From contig JAJCYR010000076.1 of NCBI GenBank assembly GCA_029262775.1, positions 1-62,770 on the forward strand: 62,770 nt of DNA, given 5' to 3'. The stretch is from Bacteroidota bacterium (GTDB lineage Bacteria; Bacteroidota; Rhodothermia; Rhodothermales; UBA10348). Below are positions 44,923 to 53,092 of this stretch, piece after piece. Made by a program: the position numbers and the translations under genes. Each line of letters starts with the position of its first letter. The stretch's first letter is position 1. The notes beneath the pieces are model-generated. The model was not told where the DNA came from. It ran no database searches and worked only from the letters and a program-made list of their open reading frames with translations.

Positions 44923-45120
44923 ATGGCACATGGGTATCTGGATGTTATCATACTGGCGTTCGTGGGGTTTTGTCTGCTGGCAGCCATACTGCTTGTGCCG
45001 GTCTATCGGTTCATGAAGAGAGAGGAGGCGGATGGGGAGGCATTTACGGAGGCAATCCGGCGGGACGAGGAAGGTCGCTCTCGAGCGAATCAGGAGGAGG
45101 CGGACCGGCCTCAACCGTAA
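44923..45120 (+). CDS. 65-aa single-pass membrane protein
   Basis: The ATG at 44923 gives 65 residues. One hydrophobic helix (VIILAFVGFCLLAAILLVPVYRF) spans about 8-30, followed by an acidic and basic mixed tail (KREEADGEAFTEAIRRDEEGR). It starts 1 bp after htpX, so it may assist or be co-produced with HtpX. No family was recognised. It converges with the HhH gene, overlapping its 3' end by 77 bp. Confidence 0.5.
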   Translation: MAHGYLDVIILAFVGFCLLAAILLVPVYRFMKREEADGEAFTEAIRRDEEGRSRANQEEADRPQP

Positions 45121-45583
45121 CCAGTGCGCGCAGCGTTTCGAGCGTCTTCTCACCAATCCCGCGCACGAGGAGCAGGTCATCGACCGTTTTGAACGCGCCG
45201 AGCCGCTCCCGTTCGGCCAAAATGCGCTGTGCCATGGCGGGTCCGATCCGGGGCAGGTGCTGTAATTCTGCCGCCGTTGCCCGGTTGATGTCGATGGGAA
45301 AATCGATGGTATCGGCTGCAGCCTCCGTGTCGGGCGTGGTCCAGAGAATGAACTCCGCCGGCGTTCCCACCTTCTCGAGGGAATCCGCACGCGCAGCCAG
45401 AGCAAAGAACAGGCTGTCCATTTCCGCGTGGGACCAGGACGAGAGCGTGTTCGCATCCAACCGGAAGGCCCGCAGGCCGAGGCTGGCGGCAACGAGCGTC
45501 AGCGCCCCGAGCAGCATCAACGCCTCCTTTTCCGTACAGTAGAGATGCTCCTGCAGACGATATAGCCAATAACGTGGTCGCAT
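45044..45583 (-). CDS. Membrane-anchored helix-hairpin-helix protein, ComEA-like
   Basis: This 179-aa protein has an N-terminal helix (EALMLLGALTLVAASLGL), then a linker and a C-terminal pair of HhH DNA-binding motifs: DINRATAAELQHLPRIGPAMAQRIL and FKTVDDLLLVRGIGEKTLETL. The arrangement matches ComEA, which binds incoming DNA in transformation. The start at 45583 was chosen; the frame runs further upstream but homology is absent. No other competence genes are nearby. Other HhH anchor proteins look similar, so this role is only suggested. It is divergent from recO. Confidence 0.7.
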   Translation of the reverse strand: MRPRYWLYRLQEHLYCTEKEALMLLGALTLVAASLGLRAFRLDANTLSSWSHAEMDSLFFALAARADSLEKVGTPAEFILWTTPDTEAAADTIDFPIDINRATAAELQHLPRIGPAMAQRILAERERLGAFKTVDDLLLVRGIGEKTLETLRALVTVEAGPPPPDSLESDLPRPAGLPP

Positions 45584-45665
45584 GGTACCTTGTTGTTCGT
45601 GTTCCCGTAGTAAGGACACCCTGCCGGGCCGGACATAACCCTGCCCCGGACATAACCTCGAAATA

Positions 45666-46472
45666 ATGGCACGCGAAAGGCCGCACATACTTCGGACCCA
45701 TGCGGTCGTACTGCGCTCCATCGATTATGGGGAGACGAGCCGCATTGTGACGCTCTATACCGAAGACCGTGGGCGCATGGCCGTCATGGTGCGGGGCGCT
45801 CGCGCGTCCAAGAGCCGATTCGGCGCGACGCTTGAGCCCATGTCGCACATCCAGGCCGTGATATTCTGCAAGCCCGGACGCGAGCTCCAGAATTTGACCG
45901 AGACGAGTCAGGCAAGCGCGTGGCGCGGCATCCGCCGCTCGCTCGACAAGCTGGAAACGGCATGGCGCATTGTTGAATTCACGACGGCGCTCATGCACGA
46001 TGAGGAGGCCCACGAGGACGTTTACAACCTGCTCGTGTTATCGCTCTCGGCCCTCGATGCGGCGCATGCACGCTCCCGCAACCTGTGGCCGTTTTTCCAG
46101 CTGCGCCTGGTGTCGGAGTTGGGCTTCGAGCCGGTGTTTACGCGTGAGAGTGTGGCTGCGCTTACGGGTGAACGCGGCGTCCTGTATCTCGAATCGGGCC
46201 AGATAGCAGAGGCCGTCTGGGGCAGCAGTCCGGATGGGTCGATCGGTCCGGATGGGTCGATCGGTCCGTCGGGCGCCGTCCGCGAGGCCAGCCGCGCGGC
46301 GCTGCGGGCATTCGCCATCCTGTGCCGGGCGGAGGTGGCGAGCGTTCTGAATATGCAAATGGATGCGGCGCTCCGGCACGAGGTGGAAGCGCTCGTAACC
46401 GGATATGTCACATGGCACGTGGAATCGGCCCTGCCAAATCGCGCAGAAAAGGTATTTGCACAGATCAGCTGA
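45666..46472 (+). CDS. recO: DNA repair protein RecO
   Basis: RecO helps RecA load on SSB-coated single-stranded DNA in recombinational repair. The protein is 268 aa. An OB-fold N-terminus (HAVVLRSIDYGETSRIVTLYT, RFGATLEPMSHIQAVIF) precedes a helical C-terminal domain with LRLVSELGFEP, the family motif. The zinc-binding cysteines seen in many RecO proteins are not evident here. An inserted loop (SSPDGSIGPDGSIGPSG, about 190-205) is encoded by an 18-bp tandem repeat. It begins after an 82-bp divergent gap and its 3' end carries the lexA promoter. Confidence 0.88.
   Translation: MARERPHILRTHAVVLRSIDYGETSRIVTLYTEDRGRMAVMVRGARASKSRFGATLEPMSHIQAVIFCKPGRELQNLTETSQASAWRGIRRSLDKLETAWRIVEFTTALMHDEEAHEDVYNLLVLSLSALDAAHARSRNLWPFFQLRLVSELGFEPVFTRESVAALTGERGVLYLESGQIAEAVWGSSPDGSIGPDGSIGPSGAVREASRAALRAFAILCRAEVASVLNMQMDAALRHEVEALVTGYVTWHVESALPNRAEKVFAQIS
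46229..46268 (+). repeat. 18-bp tandem repeat inside recO
   Basis: TCCGGATGGGTCGATCGG occurs at 46229-46246 and 46247-46264, then a 4-bp partial copy. In frame it encodes the repeated PDGSIG segment of RecO. Confidence 0.9.
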
Positions 46473-46508
46473 AATACCTATAATATGTGTGTAACATATG
46501 AGCATATG
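46456..46508 (+). promoter_or_regulatory. lexA promoter with palindromic operator candidates
   Basis: TTGCAC (46456-46461) and TATAAT (46479-46484) are 17 bp apart, giving a strong promoter inside the recO 3' end. Inverted repeats overlap or follow it: ATATG-N7-CATAT (46483-46499) and CATATG-N2-CATATG (46495-46508), ending 3 bp before the lexA ATG. The position fits autoregulation by LexA, but the motif is not a known SOS box I can name. Confidence 0.6.
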
Positions 46509-46510
46509 CC

Positions 46511-47161
46511 ATGGCACGTCGAGACCTGACCGATAAGCAGGAGTCCTTCCTGAAGTACATCCGGGATTACACGGACGAGGAGGGGATCTGGCCCACGTAC
46601 CGCGAAATCTCCGACCACTTTGATTTCCGCTCGCCCAACAGCGTGACGCAGAACCTGCAGGCGTTGCACCGAAAGGGGTACCTGGACAAGGATGATGACG
46701 GTTTCTACTTTCCGGATCGCCGGCAGGGGGATGCTTTCGTGCCGGGCATTCCCATCCGCGGGATCATCACGGCCGGTGGGCTACAGGAGGCCGTGGAGGA
46801 GAACCTGGGCACCATCTCGCTCGAGACGCTGTTTCCGAATCTGGATCGCATTTTTGCCATCCGGGTCTCGGGCAGTTCCATGATCGGCGCTGACATCAAC
46901 GACGGCGACTACGTGCTGCTCATGGATGATGACATCCCCAACGGGGGTATTGGTGCAGTCCTCTACAACGGGGAGACGTCGCTCAAGAAAGTATTCTATG
47001 ACCAGCACGGCCTGCGACTCGAACCTGCCAATGACGAATACAAAGACATCCACATCCGGCCGGATGTGTTTGAGGAGGTACGTGTGTTGGGGCGTTACGT
47101 GGGGCATGTAAACCGGACCGGCATTTTCAGCAGGTCTGCCGTGAGGCGCGCGGTGGCTTAG
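46511..47161 (+). CDS. lexA: SOS repressor LexA
   Basis: LexA represses SOS genes until RecA filaments trigger its self-cleavage. It is 216 aa. The N-terminal winged helix reads YIRDYTDEEGIWPTYREISD and FRSPNSVTQNLQALHRKGYL. The cleavage region is GIITAGGLQEAVEE, with the Ala-Gly pair. The catalytic serine lies in VSGSSMIGADI and the lysine in GETSLKKVFY, so both residues are present. The gene lies 38 bp after recO with its own promoter and palindromic operator candidates. Confidence 0.94.
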   Translation: MARRDLTDKQESFLKYIRDYTDEEGIWPTYREISDHFDFRSPNSVTQNLQALHRKGYLDKDDDGFYFPDRRQGDAFVPGIPIRGIITAGGLQEAVEENLGTISLETLFPNLDRIFAIRVSGSSMIGADINDGDYVLLMDDDIPNGGIGAVLYNGETSLKKVFYDQHGLRLEPANDEYKDIHIRPDVFEEVRVLGRYVGHVNRTGIFSRSAVRRAVA

Positions 47162-47291
47162 CGTGCAGCGATCGGCGTCCGCCCGGCGCGAGACAAGTTG
47201 ACTGCACATGCCGTAGTTTAGGAGCGTGTTTAAGAACCAGCGTGCACCCCTCTGCGGCAGTGCACTGCTCCGTATACCTGTCCCGTAGCCC

Positions 47292-48707
47292 ATGCACCTT
47301 ATTCGGCTCCTTCTCCTGGCGTTTCTTGCCGTTCCGGCGCAGGCTCAGTCGCCCGGGGATGACTTTTCCTGGGATCGCGCCACGATCTATGAGATCGTGA
47401 CGGACCGGTTCTCCAACGGCAATTCGGACAACAACAGTGCCTACGGACGGGGGCTCGACGGGCGGGGAGTGCCGTACGATGTGGATTCGACGGGTCACTT
47501 CCTCGGCGGCGACTGGGACGGTGTCATTGCCTGGCTCGAAGACGGCTGGTTCGAGCAGCTCGGCGTCGATGTACTTCTGGTCTCAGCCCCCTGGGAGCAG
47601 GTTCATGGCTGGATGGCGGGCGCGGAAGGCGCGGTCCAGCGCTACGGCTACGACGGACACTGGCCCCTCGATTTCACCGAGCCGGAACAGGCGTTCGGCA
47701 GTCGGGAAGACTTCAGGCGCTTCGTAGATGGTGCGCACGAGGCGGGACTGCGTGTGGTGCTGGATGTAGCCCCGAGTGCGCCGGGGCCCCTGACACTTCA
47801 TGACCGGGTAGAGCTCGGCATGGGAGAGGGGCTACCAGACACCTGGCGCACTTGGCGCCCTTCCGGATCCGGCTCGGGGTGGGCTGAGCTGGCTTCGTCG
47901 GGCACGGACGCCGCGCAGGCCGGTACATCGCCCTGGTGGGGAGCAGACTGGGTAGATGTTGACGACGGCAGTTTCCGGGTCGATGCGCCGGTTACTGATT
48001 CCCTGCCGGTCTTCCTGGTCCAGAAATGGGGGCCGGAAAAGACAGAGCGGGAGCGCGCTGCGCTCGATGCGTTCTTCCATCGCACCGGTTACCCGCGCAC
48101 GGCCGCCTACCACGTGGTAAAATGGATCACGGACTGGGTGGCATTTGCCGGCGTGGACGGCTACCGGGTGCACATTCCCGAGCCGCTGGAGGGCGCGTGG
48201 GCGCCGGTAGTGCAGGCACTCGGGGCCGAAGCCACGCGCCACGCTGAAGGATTTGTACTGATCGGTGATGTGCTCCGCGCCGCAGCGCCCTCGGACATGC
48301 TCCACGCCGGACCGGTGCACCTGATGTACGGCGTGGAAACGGGCCGATCAACACCCAACATGAACTGGGCGACCTACGACGAAGGAGAACTTGGCCGGTG
48401 GCGCAGGTTCGGTCAATTCCGCGCGCGCCATGCCTCCATTGGAGCGGGAGACTCGGTGGAATTGGGCCAGGAGCCGCGTGTCATCGGATATACGCTCACG
48501 GACGGCGCAGAAACGGATGCCGCGGTCGTGGTCCAGGGCGCTGTGCCCGGCACGCGTCTACGTCTGAATGTGTCACGCATCTGGCCTGATGACACCGCGC
48601 TGCGCGATGTCATGAGCGGGGCCATTTCCATCGTATCCTTCGGACAGATCGCCTTTACCCCCTCGGCAGATGCCGGGGGGACGCTGCTACTCGAAGAAGT
48701 GGAATAA
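47292..48707 (+). CDS. Exported GH13-like protein, catalytic residues lost
   Basis: This 471-aa protein has a signal peptide (LIRLLLLAFLAVPAQAQ) and is related to MalS-type GH13 alpha-amylases: ATIYEIVTDRFSNGNSDNN (31-49), GVDVLLVSAPWEQVHGW (91-107) and GYDGHWPLDF (119-128). The active-site motifs are degenerate. Region I DVVxNH reads DVAPSA (158-163), region II G-F-R-L-D reads GYRVH (290-294), so the nucleophile Asp is His294, and region III E is Asp in IGDVL (324-328). It is probably an inactive sugar-binding or scaffold protein. It has its own 130-bp gap after lexA. Confidence 0.75.
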   Translation: MHLIRLLLLAFLAVPAQAQSPGDDFSWDRATIYEIVTDRFSNGNSDNNSAYGRGLDGRGVPYDVDSTGHFLGGDWDGVIAWLEDGWFEQLGVDVLLVSAPWEQVHGWMAGAEGAVQRYGYDGHWPLDFTEPEQAFGSREDFRRFVDGAHEAGLRVVLDVAPSAPGPLTLHDRVELGMGEGLPDTWRTWRPSGSGSGWAELASSGTDAAQAGTSPWWGADWVDVDDGSFRVDAPVTDSLPVFLVQKWGPEKTERERAALDAFFHRTGYPRTAAYHVVKWITDWVAFAGVDGYRVHIPEPLEGAWAPVVQALGAEATRHAEGFVLIGDVLRAAAPSDMLHAGPVHLMYGVETGRSTPNMNWATYDEGELGRWRRFGQFRARHASIGAGDSVELGQEPRVIGYTLTDGAETDAAVVVQGAVPGTRLRLNVSRIWPDDTALRDVMSGAISIVSFGQIAFTPSADAGGTLLLEEVE

Positions 48708-48747
48708 GGCAGGTCAGGTCGTCGCCGGCCGGGCCAGCGACGCGCGT

Positions 48748-51477
48748 TCAAGCCTCCACGTTCGTCTTTGATGCGCTGAGAAACTCGCGCAGCACGTAGT
48801 GCAGAATGCCGCCGTGGCGGTAGTACTCAACCTCGACCGGTGTATCGAGCCGGACCAGCGCCTCAAATGTAATCGCTTTACCGTTTTCGTCGCGTGCTGT
48901 TACCGTGACCGAGTCTCCGGCCTTCACGTCGTTTGAGACCGGAATGTCGAAGTGCTCCGTCCCATCAAGCCCCAGCGACTTGGCCGATTCTCCCTCAGCA
49001 TACTGCAGTGGCAAGACGCCCATGCCGATCAGATTGGACCGGTGAATGCGCTCGTAGCTCTCCGCAATGACGACCTTCACGCCGAGCAGCAGCGTACCCT
49101 TTGCCGCCCAGTCGCGGCTCGATCCCATGCCGTAGTCATTACCGGCCAGCACCACGAGCGGCGTTCCTGCCTGCTGGTACTTCATCGATGCATCGAAAAT
49201 GGGTAGGGTCTCGCCCGTGGCAAAATGCCTGGTGACGCCGCCTTCGGTCCCCGGTACGAGTTCATTTTTGATGCGGATGTTGGCAAACGTGCCGCGCATC
49301 ATAACCTCGTGATTGCCGCGGCGCGAGCCGTACGAGTTGAACTCCAGGTAGGGCACATCGTGTTCGAGCAGATATTTGGCCGCCGGAGAGTCTGGTGCTA
49401 TGGCCCCAGCTGGGGAAATGTGGTCTGTCGTCGTGGAATCGCCTACCTTGGCCAGCACGCGGGCGTCCTTGATAGCCGAAATTTCCGGTGTTTCCGGCGT
49501 CAAGTCCTCAAAAAACGGTGGCTTCTGGACGTAGGTCGATGTATCGCTCCACTCGTAGATGGACCCTTCCGGAATGGAAATCGCGTTCCAGGTCTCGTTC
49601 GAGTCTTCAATGCCTTCGTATTCCTTTTTGAACATCTCGGGGGTGACGCAGCGGTTGACGAGCTCGCGGATTTCCTCGCCCGTGGGCCAGAGATCCCGCA
49701 GGTAGACGTCGTTTCCGTCCCCGTCCTGACACAGAGGGTCATTCGCCAGATCAATGTCGACGGTGCCGGCGAGGGCATAGGCCACGACGAGTGGCGGAGA
49801 GGCCAGGAAGTTGGCCTGCACAAGCTGGTGAATTCGGCCCTCAAAGTTGCGGTTGCCCGAGAGCACGCCCGCCACAATCAGGTCGTTCTCCTTGACGGCT
49901 TCGGCAATTTCCTCGGGCAGGGGGCCGGAGTTGCCAATGCACGTCGTGCATCCGTAGCCGACCAGGTTGAACCCGATCGCGTCCAGGTATGGGGAGAGTC
50001 CGGCTTCATCGAGGTACTCGGTCACAACGCGCGAGCCGGGGGCCAGCGAGGTCTTGACAAAGGGCTTGACCTGCAGCCCGCGCTCGACGGCCTTCCTGGC
50101 GACCAGTCCGGCGCCAATCATGACCGACGGGTTGGACGTGTTCGTGCAGCTCGTGATGGCCGCAATAGTGACGTTGCCGTGGCGCAGTTTGTATTCCTTG
50201 CCCTTGCTGACAAACGTGCTTTCCGCGCCAATCGAGTCCGGTTCAAGGCCGAAACCCTGGGGCCCGGCAGGGCGCGTAAGGGATGCCTGGAATTCCGTTT
50301 GCATGTCGGGCAGTGCAATCCGGTCCTGCGGACGTTTTGGCCCCGAGAGGCTGGGCACGACGGTCGAAAGATCCAGTTCGAGGACATCCTTGAACTCTGG
50401 CTCGGGCGTGTCGGGCGTCCAGAAGAGCCCTTGCTCCTGGGTGTACCGCTTGACCGTCTCCACGAGCTCGGGATCGCGACCCGTGCGCGTCAGGTAGTCG
50501 AGCGTTTCCTGGTCAATGGGGAAGAATCCCATCGTGGCGCCGTATTCGGGCGACATGTTGGCAATCGTCGCGCGGTCCGGCACGGTCATATGGGACAGGC
50601 CCGAGCCAAAGAATTCTACAAACTTGCCCACCACGCCGTACGCCCGCAGCGTCTGTGTTACGGTCAAAACCAGGTCCGTGGCTGTCGCGCCTTCGGGCAG
50701 TTCCCCGGTCAATTTGAACCCGACAACTTCGGGCATGAGCATGTAAATCGGCTGCCCGAGCATGACCGCTTCCGCCTCAATGCCCCCAACGCCCCATCCG
50801 ACAACACCGAGGCCATCGATCATGGTCGTGTGGCTGTCCGTTCCGACGAGCGAATCGGGATAGTAGACGGGCACGCCGTCTTCGGCGGGCCGGCTCCAGA
50901 CGCCTCGGGCCAGATACTCCAGATTCACCTGGTGGCAAATACCACTGGCTGGCGGCACGACTGAAAAATTATCAAATGCCTGCTTGCCCCAGCGCAGGAA
51001 TTCATACCGCTCGCGGTTGCGGTGGAACTCCTTGTCGGCGTTGATCTGCAGGGCCTCGGCCATGCCGAAGGCGTCGACCTGGACGGAATGGTCAATTACG
51101 AGGTCAACCGGAACGCGGGGGTTGATCGTGTCCGGATCTCCGCCGAGCCGGGCCATGGCGCTGCGCATGGCCGCCAGGTCCACGACGGCCGGCACACCCG
51201 TGAAGTCCTGGAGCAGGACGCGGGCTGGTAGAAATGGTATTTCGACCTTCTCCGGGTTTTTCGGGTCGTAGGACGCCAGCCTTTTGACGTCGTCCTTACT
51301 GACCAGAAAATCATCACAATTGCGGAGAGCGCACTCCAGCAGCACCTTCATGGAGAATGGGAGGCGGTCAATACCCTCAAAGCCCTGTGCTTTGAGGGTA
51401 TTGAGGCGGTAGATATAGCCGCTGCCAGATCCGGTGTCGAAGGTGTCGCGGGCGCCGAAGAGGTCTTTTTCGCTCAT
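48748..51477 (-). CDS. acnA: Aconitate hydratase A
   Basis: Aconitase interconverts citrate and isocitrate in the TCA cycle. It is 909 aa, the AcnA/IRP1 length. The cluster cysteines lie in [19 protein letters not shown] and [14 protein letters not shown]. Other motifs are [20 protein letters not shown] and, in the swivelling domain, [20 protein letters not shown]. All residues needed for a [4Fe-4S] cluster seem present. It is a single gene; upstream are a palindrome and tRNA-Ala, and the 3' end converges on the GH13-like gene with a 40-bp gap. Confidence 0.96.
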   Translation of the reverse strand: MSEKDLFGARDTFDTGSGSGYIYRLNTLKAQGFEGIDRLPFSMKVLLECALRNCDDFLVSKDDVKRLASYDPKNPEKVEIPFLPARVLLQDFTGVPAVVDLAAMRSAMARLGGDPDTINPRVPVDLVIDHSVQVDAFGMAEALQINADKEFHRNRERYEFLRWGKQAFDNFSVVPPASGICHQVNLEYLARGVWSRPAEDGVPVYYPDSLVGTDSHTTMIDGLGVVGWGVGGIEAEAVMLGQPIYMLMPEVVGFKLTGELPEGATATDLVLTVTQTLRAYGVVGKFVEFFGSGLSHMTVPDRATIANMSPEYGATMGFFPIDQETLDYLTRTGRDPELVETVKRYTQEQGLFWTPDTPEPEFKDVLELDLSTVVPSLSGPKRPQDRIALPDMQTEFQASLTRPAGPQGFGLEPDSIGAESTFVSKGKEYKLRHGNVTIAAITSCTNTSNPSVMIGAGLVARKAVERGLQVKPFVKTSLAPGSRVVTEYLDEAGLSPYLDAIGFNLVGYGCTTCIGNSGPLPEEIAEAVKENDLIVAGVLSGNRNFEGRIHQLVQANFLASPPLVVAYALAGTVDIDLANDPLCQDGDGNDVYLRDLWPTGEEIRELVNRCVTPEMFKKEYEGIEDSNETWNAISIPEGSIYEWSDTSTYVQKPPFFEDLTPETPEISAIKDARVLAKVGDSTTTDHISPAGAIAPDSPAAKYLLEHDVPYLEFNSYGSRRGNHEVMMRGTFANIRIKNELVPGTEGGVTRHFATGETLPIFDASMKYQQAGTPLVVLAGNDYGMGSSRDWAAKGTLLLGVKVVIAESYERIHRSNLIGMGVLPLQYAEGESAKSLGLDGTEHFDIPVSNDVKAGDSVTVTARDENGKAITFEALVRLDTPVEVEYYRHGGILHYVLREFLSASKTNVEA

Positions 51478-51612
51478 GGAGATGGAGTATTGGATTCGAT
51501 GTGCACAAGCTGGTTAACCAGCAGCCTTATGGAAGATACGAATGCATGCCTCTTCGTTACGGTGTGCGATTTGAAATCCCGCCGTATTCCCATATTTTGA
51601 GGTCGCACTTCA

Positions 51613-51631
51613 GGCGCGCGCAGCGCGCGCC
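51613..51631. repeat. 19-bp GC palindrome
   Basis: GGCGCGCGC-A-GCGCGCGCC is a perfect palindrome with a 1-base centre. It lies 13 bp before the tRNA-Ala gene in the 166-bp acnA-tRNA gap. No T-tract follows, so it is not a terminator by itself. Alternating GC could form a cruciform or Z-DNA. Confidence 0.8.
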
Positions 51632-51643
51632 GAAAGTAAAGAC

Positions 51644-51716
51644 GGGGCTATAGCTCAGATGGTAGAGCGCCTGGATCGCACCCAGGAGGCCAGCGGTTCG
51701 AATCCGCTTAGCTCCA
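51644..51716 (+). tRNA. tRNA-Ala (anticodon CGC)
   Basis: The 73-nt cloverleaf has acceptor stem GGGGCTA/TAGCTCC with the G3-U70 pair that marks alanine tRNAs, anticodon stem CCTGG/CCAGG and anticodon CGC at 51677-51679, T-stem AGCGG/CCGCT, discriminator A. The final CCA is not encoded completely (ACA follows). It would read the GCG codon. Confidence 0.95.
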
Positions 51717-51736
51717 CACGCCCGTGCCGGGGCGCG

Positions 51737-53092
51737 TCACCGCCACCCCTCTACTGCGGCCACGAGCCGCGACCCTTCTTTCCAGGTCGTTGCGACGGTT
51801 CCGCTGCGCTGCTCAATAGATGGCAGTGAGGCATTCTCCCGGACATCCTGCCACGTCACGCTCCCTCTATGGATGCGCCATGATGACAGGCCGCCCCGCG
51901 TAGCATCTTCCGTGAGCAGGCGGACGTTGCCTTTGGTATCCTGGCTCAGCGCCACCTGCGCGACGGGGACGCCCGGAAGCACATTGAGAGCCGACGTGAA
52001 CGTTTCCCCCCGGTCCCGCGATACGATGTGCTGAATGCCTGCATTGTCGTCCGCTCCTGTGTACCACGCCACGTGTACGTCGCCCGTGGGCGCAATTCCA
52101 ATGGCCGGACCCGTATGTGGGCACGCCGAAATATTCCAGTAATCCCGGCGAACGGGCCGCGGATCGGTGAACGTAAGCCCCCCATCGTCGGAGAAGGCCA
52201 ATACGATGTCGCGGTCACCGTTGTCGTATTCGTGCCGCCAGGTGGTATAAACCCGGCCCTGTGCGTCAACCGCCATATTCGTGCGGCAGCACGGGCAGGA
52301 AGAGGTGTCCAGTACATCGGTTTCATATATGCGTGCGCCGCCATCTTCGATGCGCGCCACGCGGATTTCGGACCCTACGGTGGACGCGTGCATGGCTGCA
52401 TGCGCCGAGTGCTCGCCGCTGCTCATATCGCCGCTGCCCATGGCATCGGAATTTTCTCCACGGGCCACCTCCATGAGGCGCGCCGCCTCGCTTCGCCGGC
52501 CATCGATCCACGACACCAGCATGGCGCCGTCCGCAAGCCGCGTCAGGTTGTGAAACGTGTGACCGGCCGGCTCGTCGCCGGCATCGCTGTGTACGTGCTG
52601 CTCCGCGCCGAACGTGCGGCCGCCGTCAGACGAGACAGCTACGAACAGGTCGCTGGCCGGGAAACGGCGCCCTTCCACGGAAATGCTGTTCGTCCAGGCC
52701 ACGTAGACGCGCCCCTCGAGGTCCACTCCTACCTGCGGCGGAGCCTGGTCGTGAGCCGTGGCATTACCCGGCGTGGCGTTGACGCGGACGGGCGCGGAGG
52801 GCTCCGCCGCCCCCCGGTCCCACGCGCTCAGCCATACATTCCAAGCGCCATCGGTACGCTCAACCCACGTGTAGTAGGCCGCGCGCCCATCTTCTGACAG
52901 GGCTACTGTCGGCCGGCCGACCTCACCCGAGGCCAGTTCAGTCTCACGTGTTACGGGGCCGGACGAGCAGGCGGCAAGACCGAGCGCCATTGTCAGTCCA
53001 ACAGCCATTGTCAGAAGCGCGACACCCAGCGAAGTCCGGCCCATTACGGCCCGATCAGGAGTGGGTCGCAGAGGAGATTGTTGCATAGTCAT
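51737..53092 (-). CDS. Secreted lipoprotein, sialidase-like beta-propeller with CPCC and His/Met-rich segment
   Basis: This is a 451-aa lipoprotein: signal TMAVGLTMALGLAACSS with a lipobox cysteine. The rest has repeated BNR-like elements (SSDGGRTFG, SDDGGLTFT, SRDRGETFT), as in six-bladed propellers of the sialidase superfamily. The sialidase arginine triad was not recognised, so catalytic activity is doubtful. A His/Met-rich insert (DAMGSGDMSSGEHSAHAA) and the cysteine cluster SCPCC suggest copper or other metal binding. It starts in a TGATG overlap with the TonB receptor stop, so the two are co-translated. It is listed here as metal-related by inference. Confidence 0.6.
   Translation of the reverse strand: MTMQQSPLRPTPDRAVMGRTSLGVALLTMAVGLTMALGLAACSSGPVTRETELASGEVGRPTVALSEDGRAAYYTWVERTDGAWNVWLSAWDRGAAEPSAPVRVNATPGNATAHDQAPPQVGVDLEGRVYVAWTNSISVEGRRFPASDLFVAVSSDGGRTFGAEQHVHSDAGDEPAGHTFHNLTRLADGAMLVSWIDGRRSEAARLMEVARGENSDAMGSGDMSSGEHSAHAAMHASTVGSEIRVARIEDGGARIYETDVLDTSSCPCCRTNMAVDAQGRVYTTWRHEYDNGDRDIVLAFSDDGGLTFTDPRPVRRDYWNISACPHTGPAIGIAPTGDVHVAWYTGADDNAGIQHIVSRDRGETFTSALNVLPGVPVAQVALSQDTKGNVRLLTEDATRGGLSSWRIHRGSVTWQDVRENASLPSIEQRSGTVATTWKEGSRLVAAVEGWR

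Noticed and set aside
51613-51631. Terminator for aconitase
   Set aside because: The palindrome lies upstream of acnA, and no T-tract follows on either strand.
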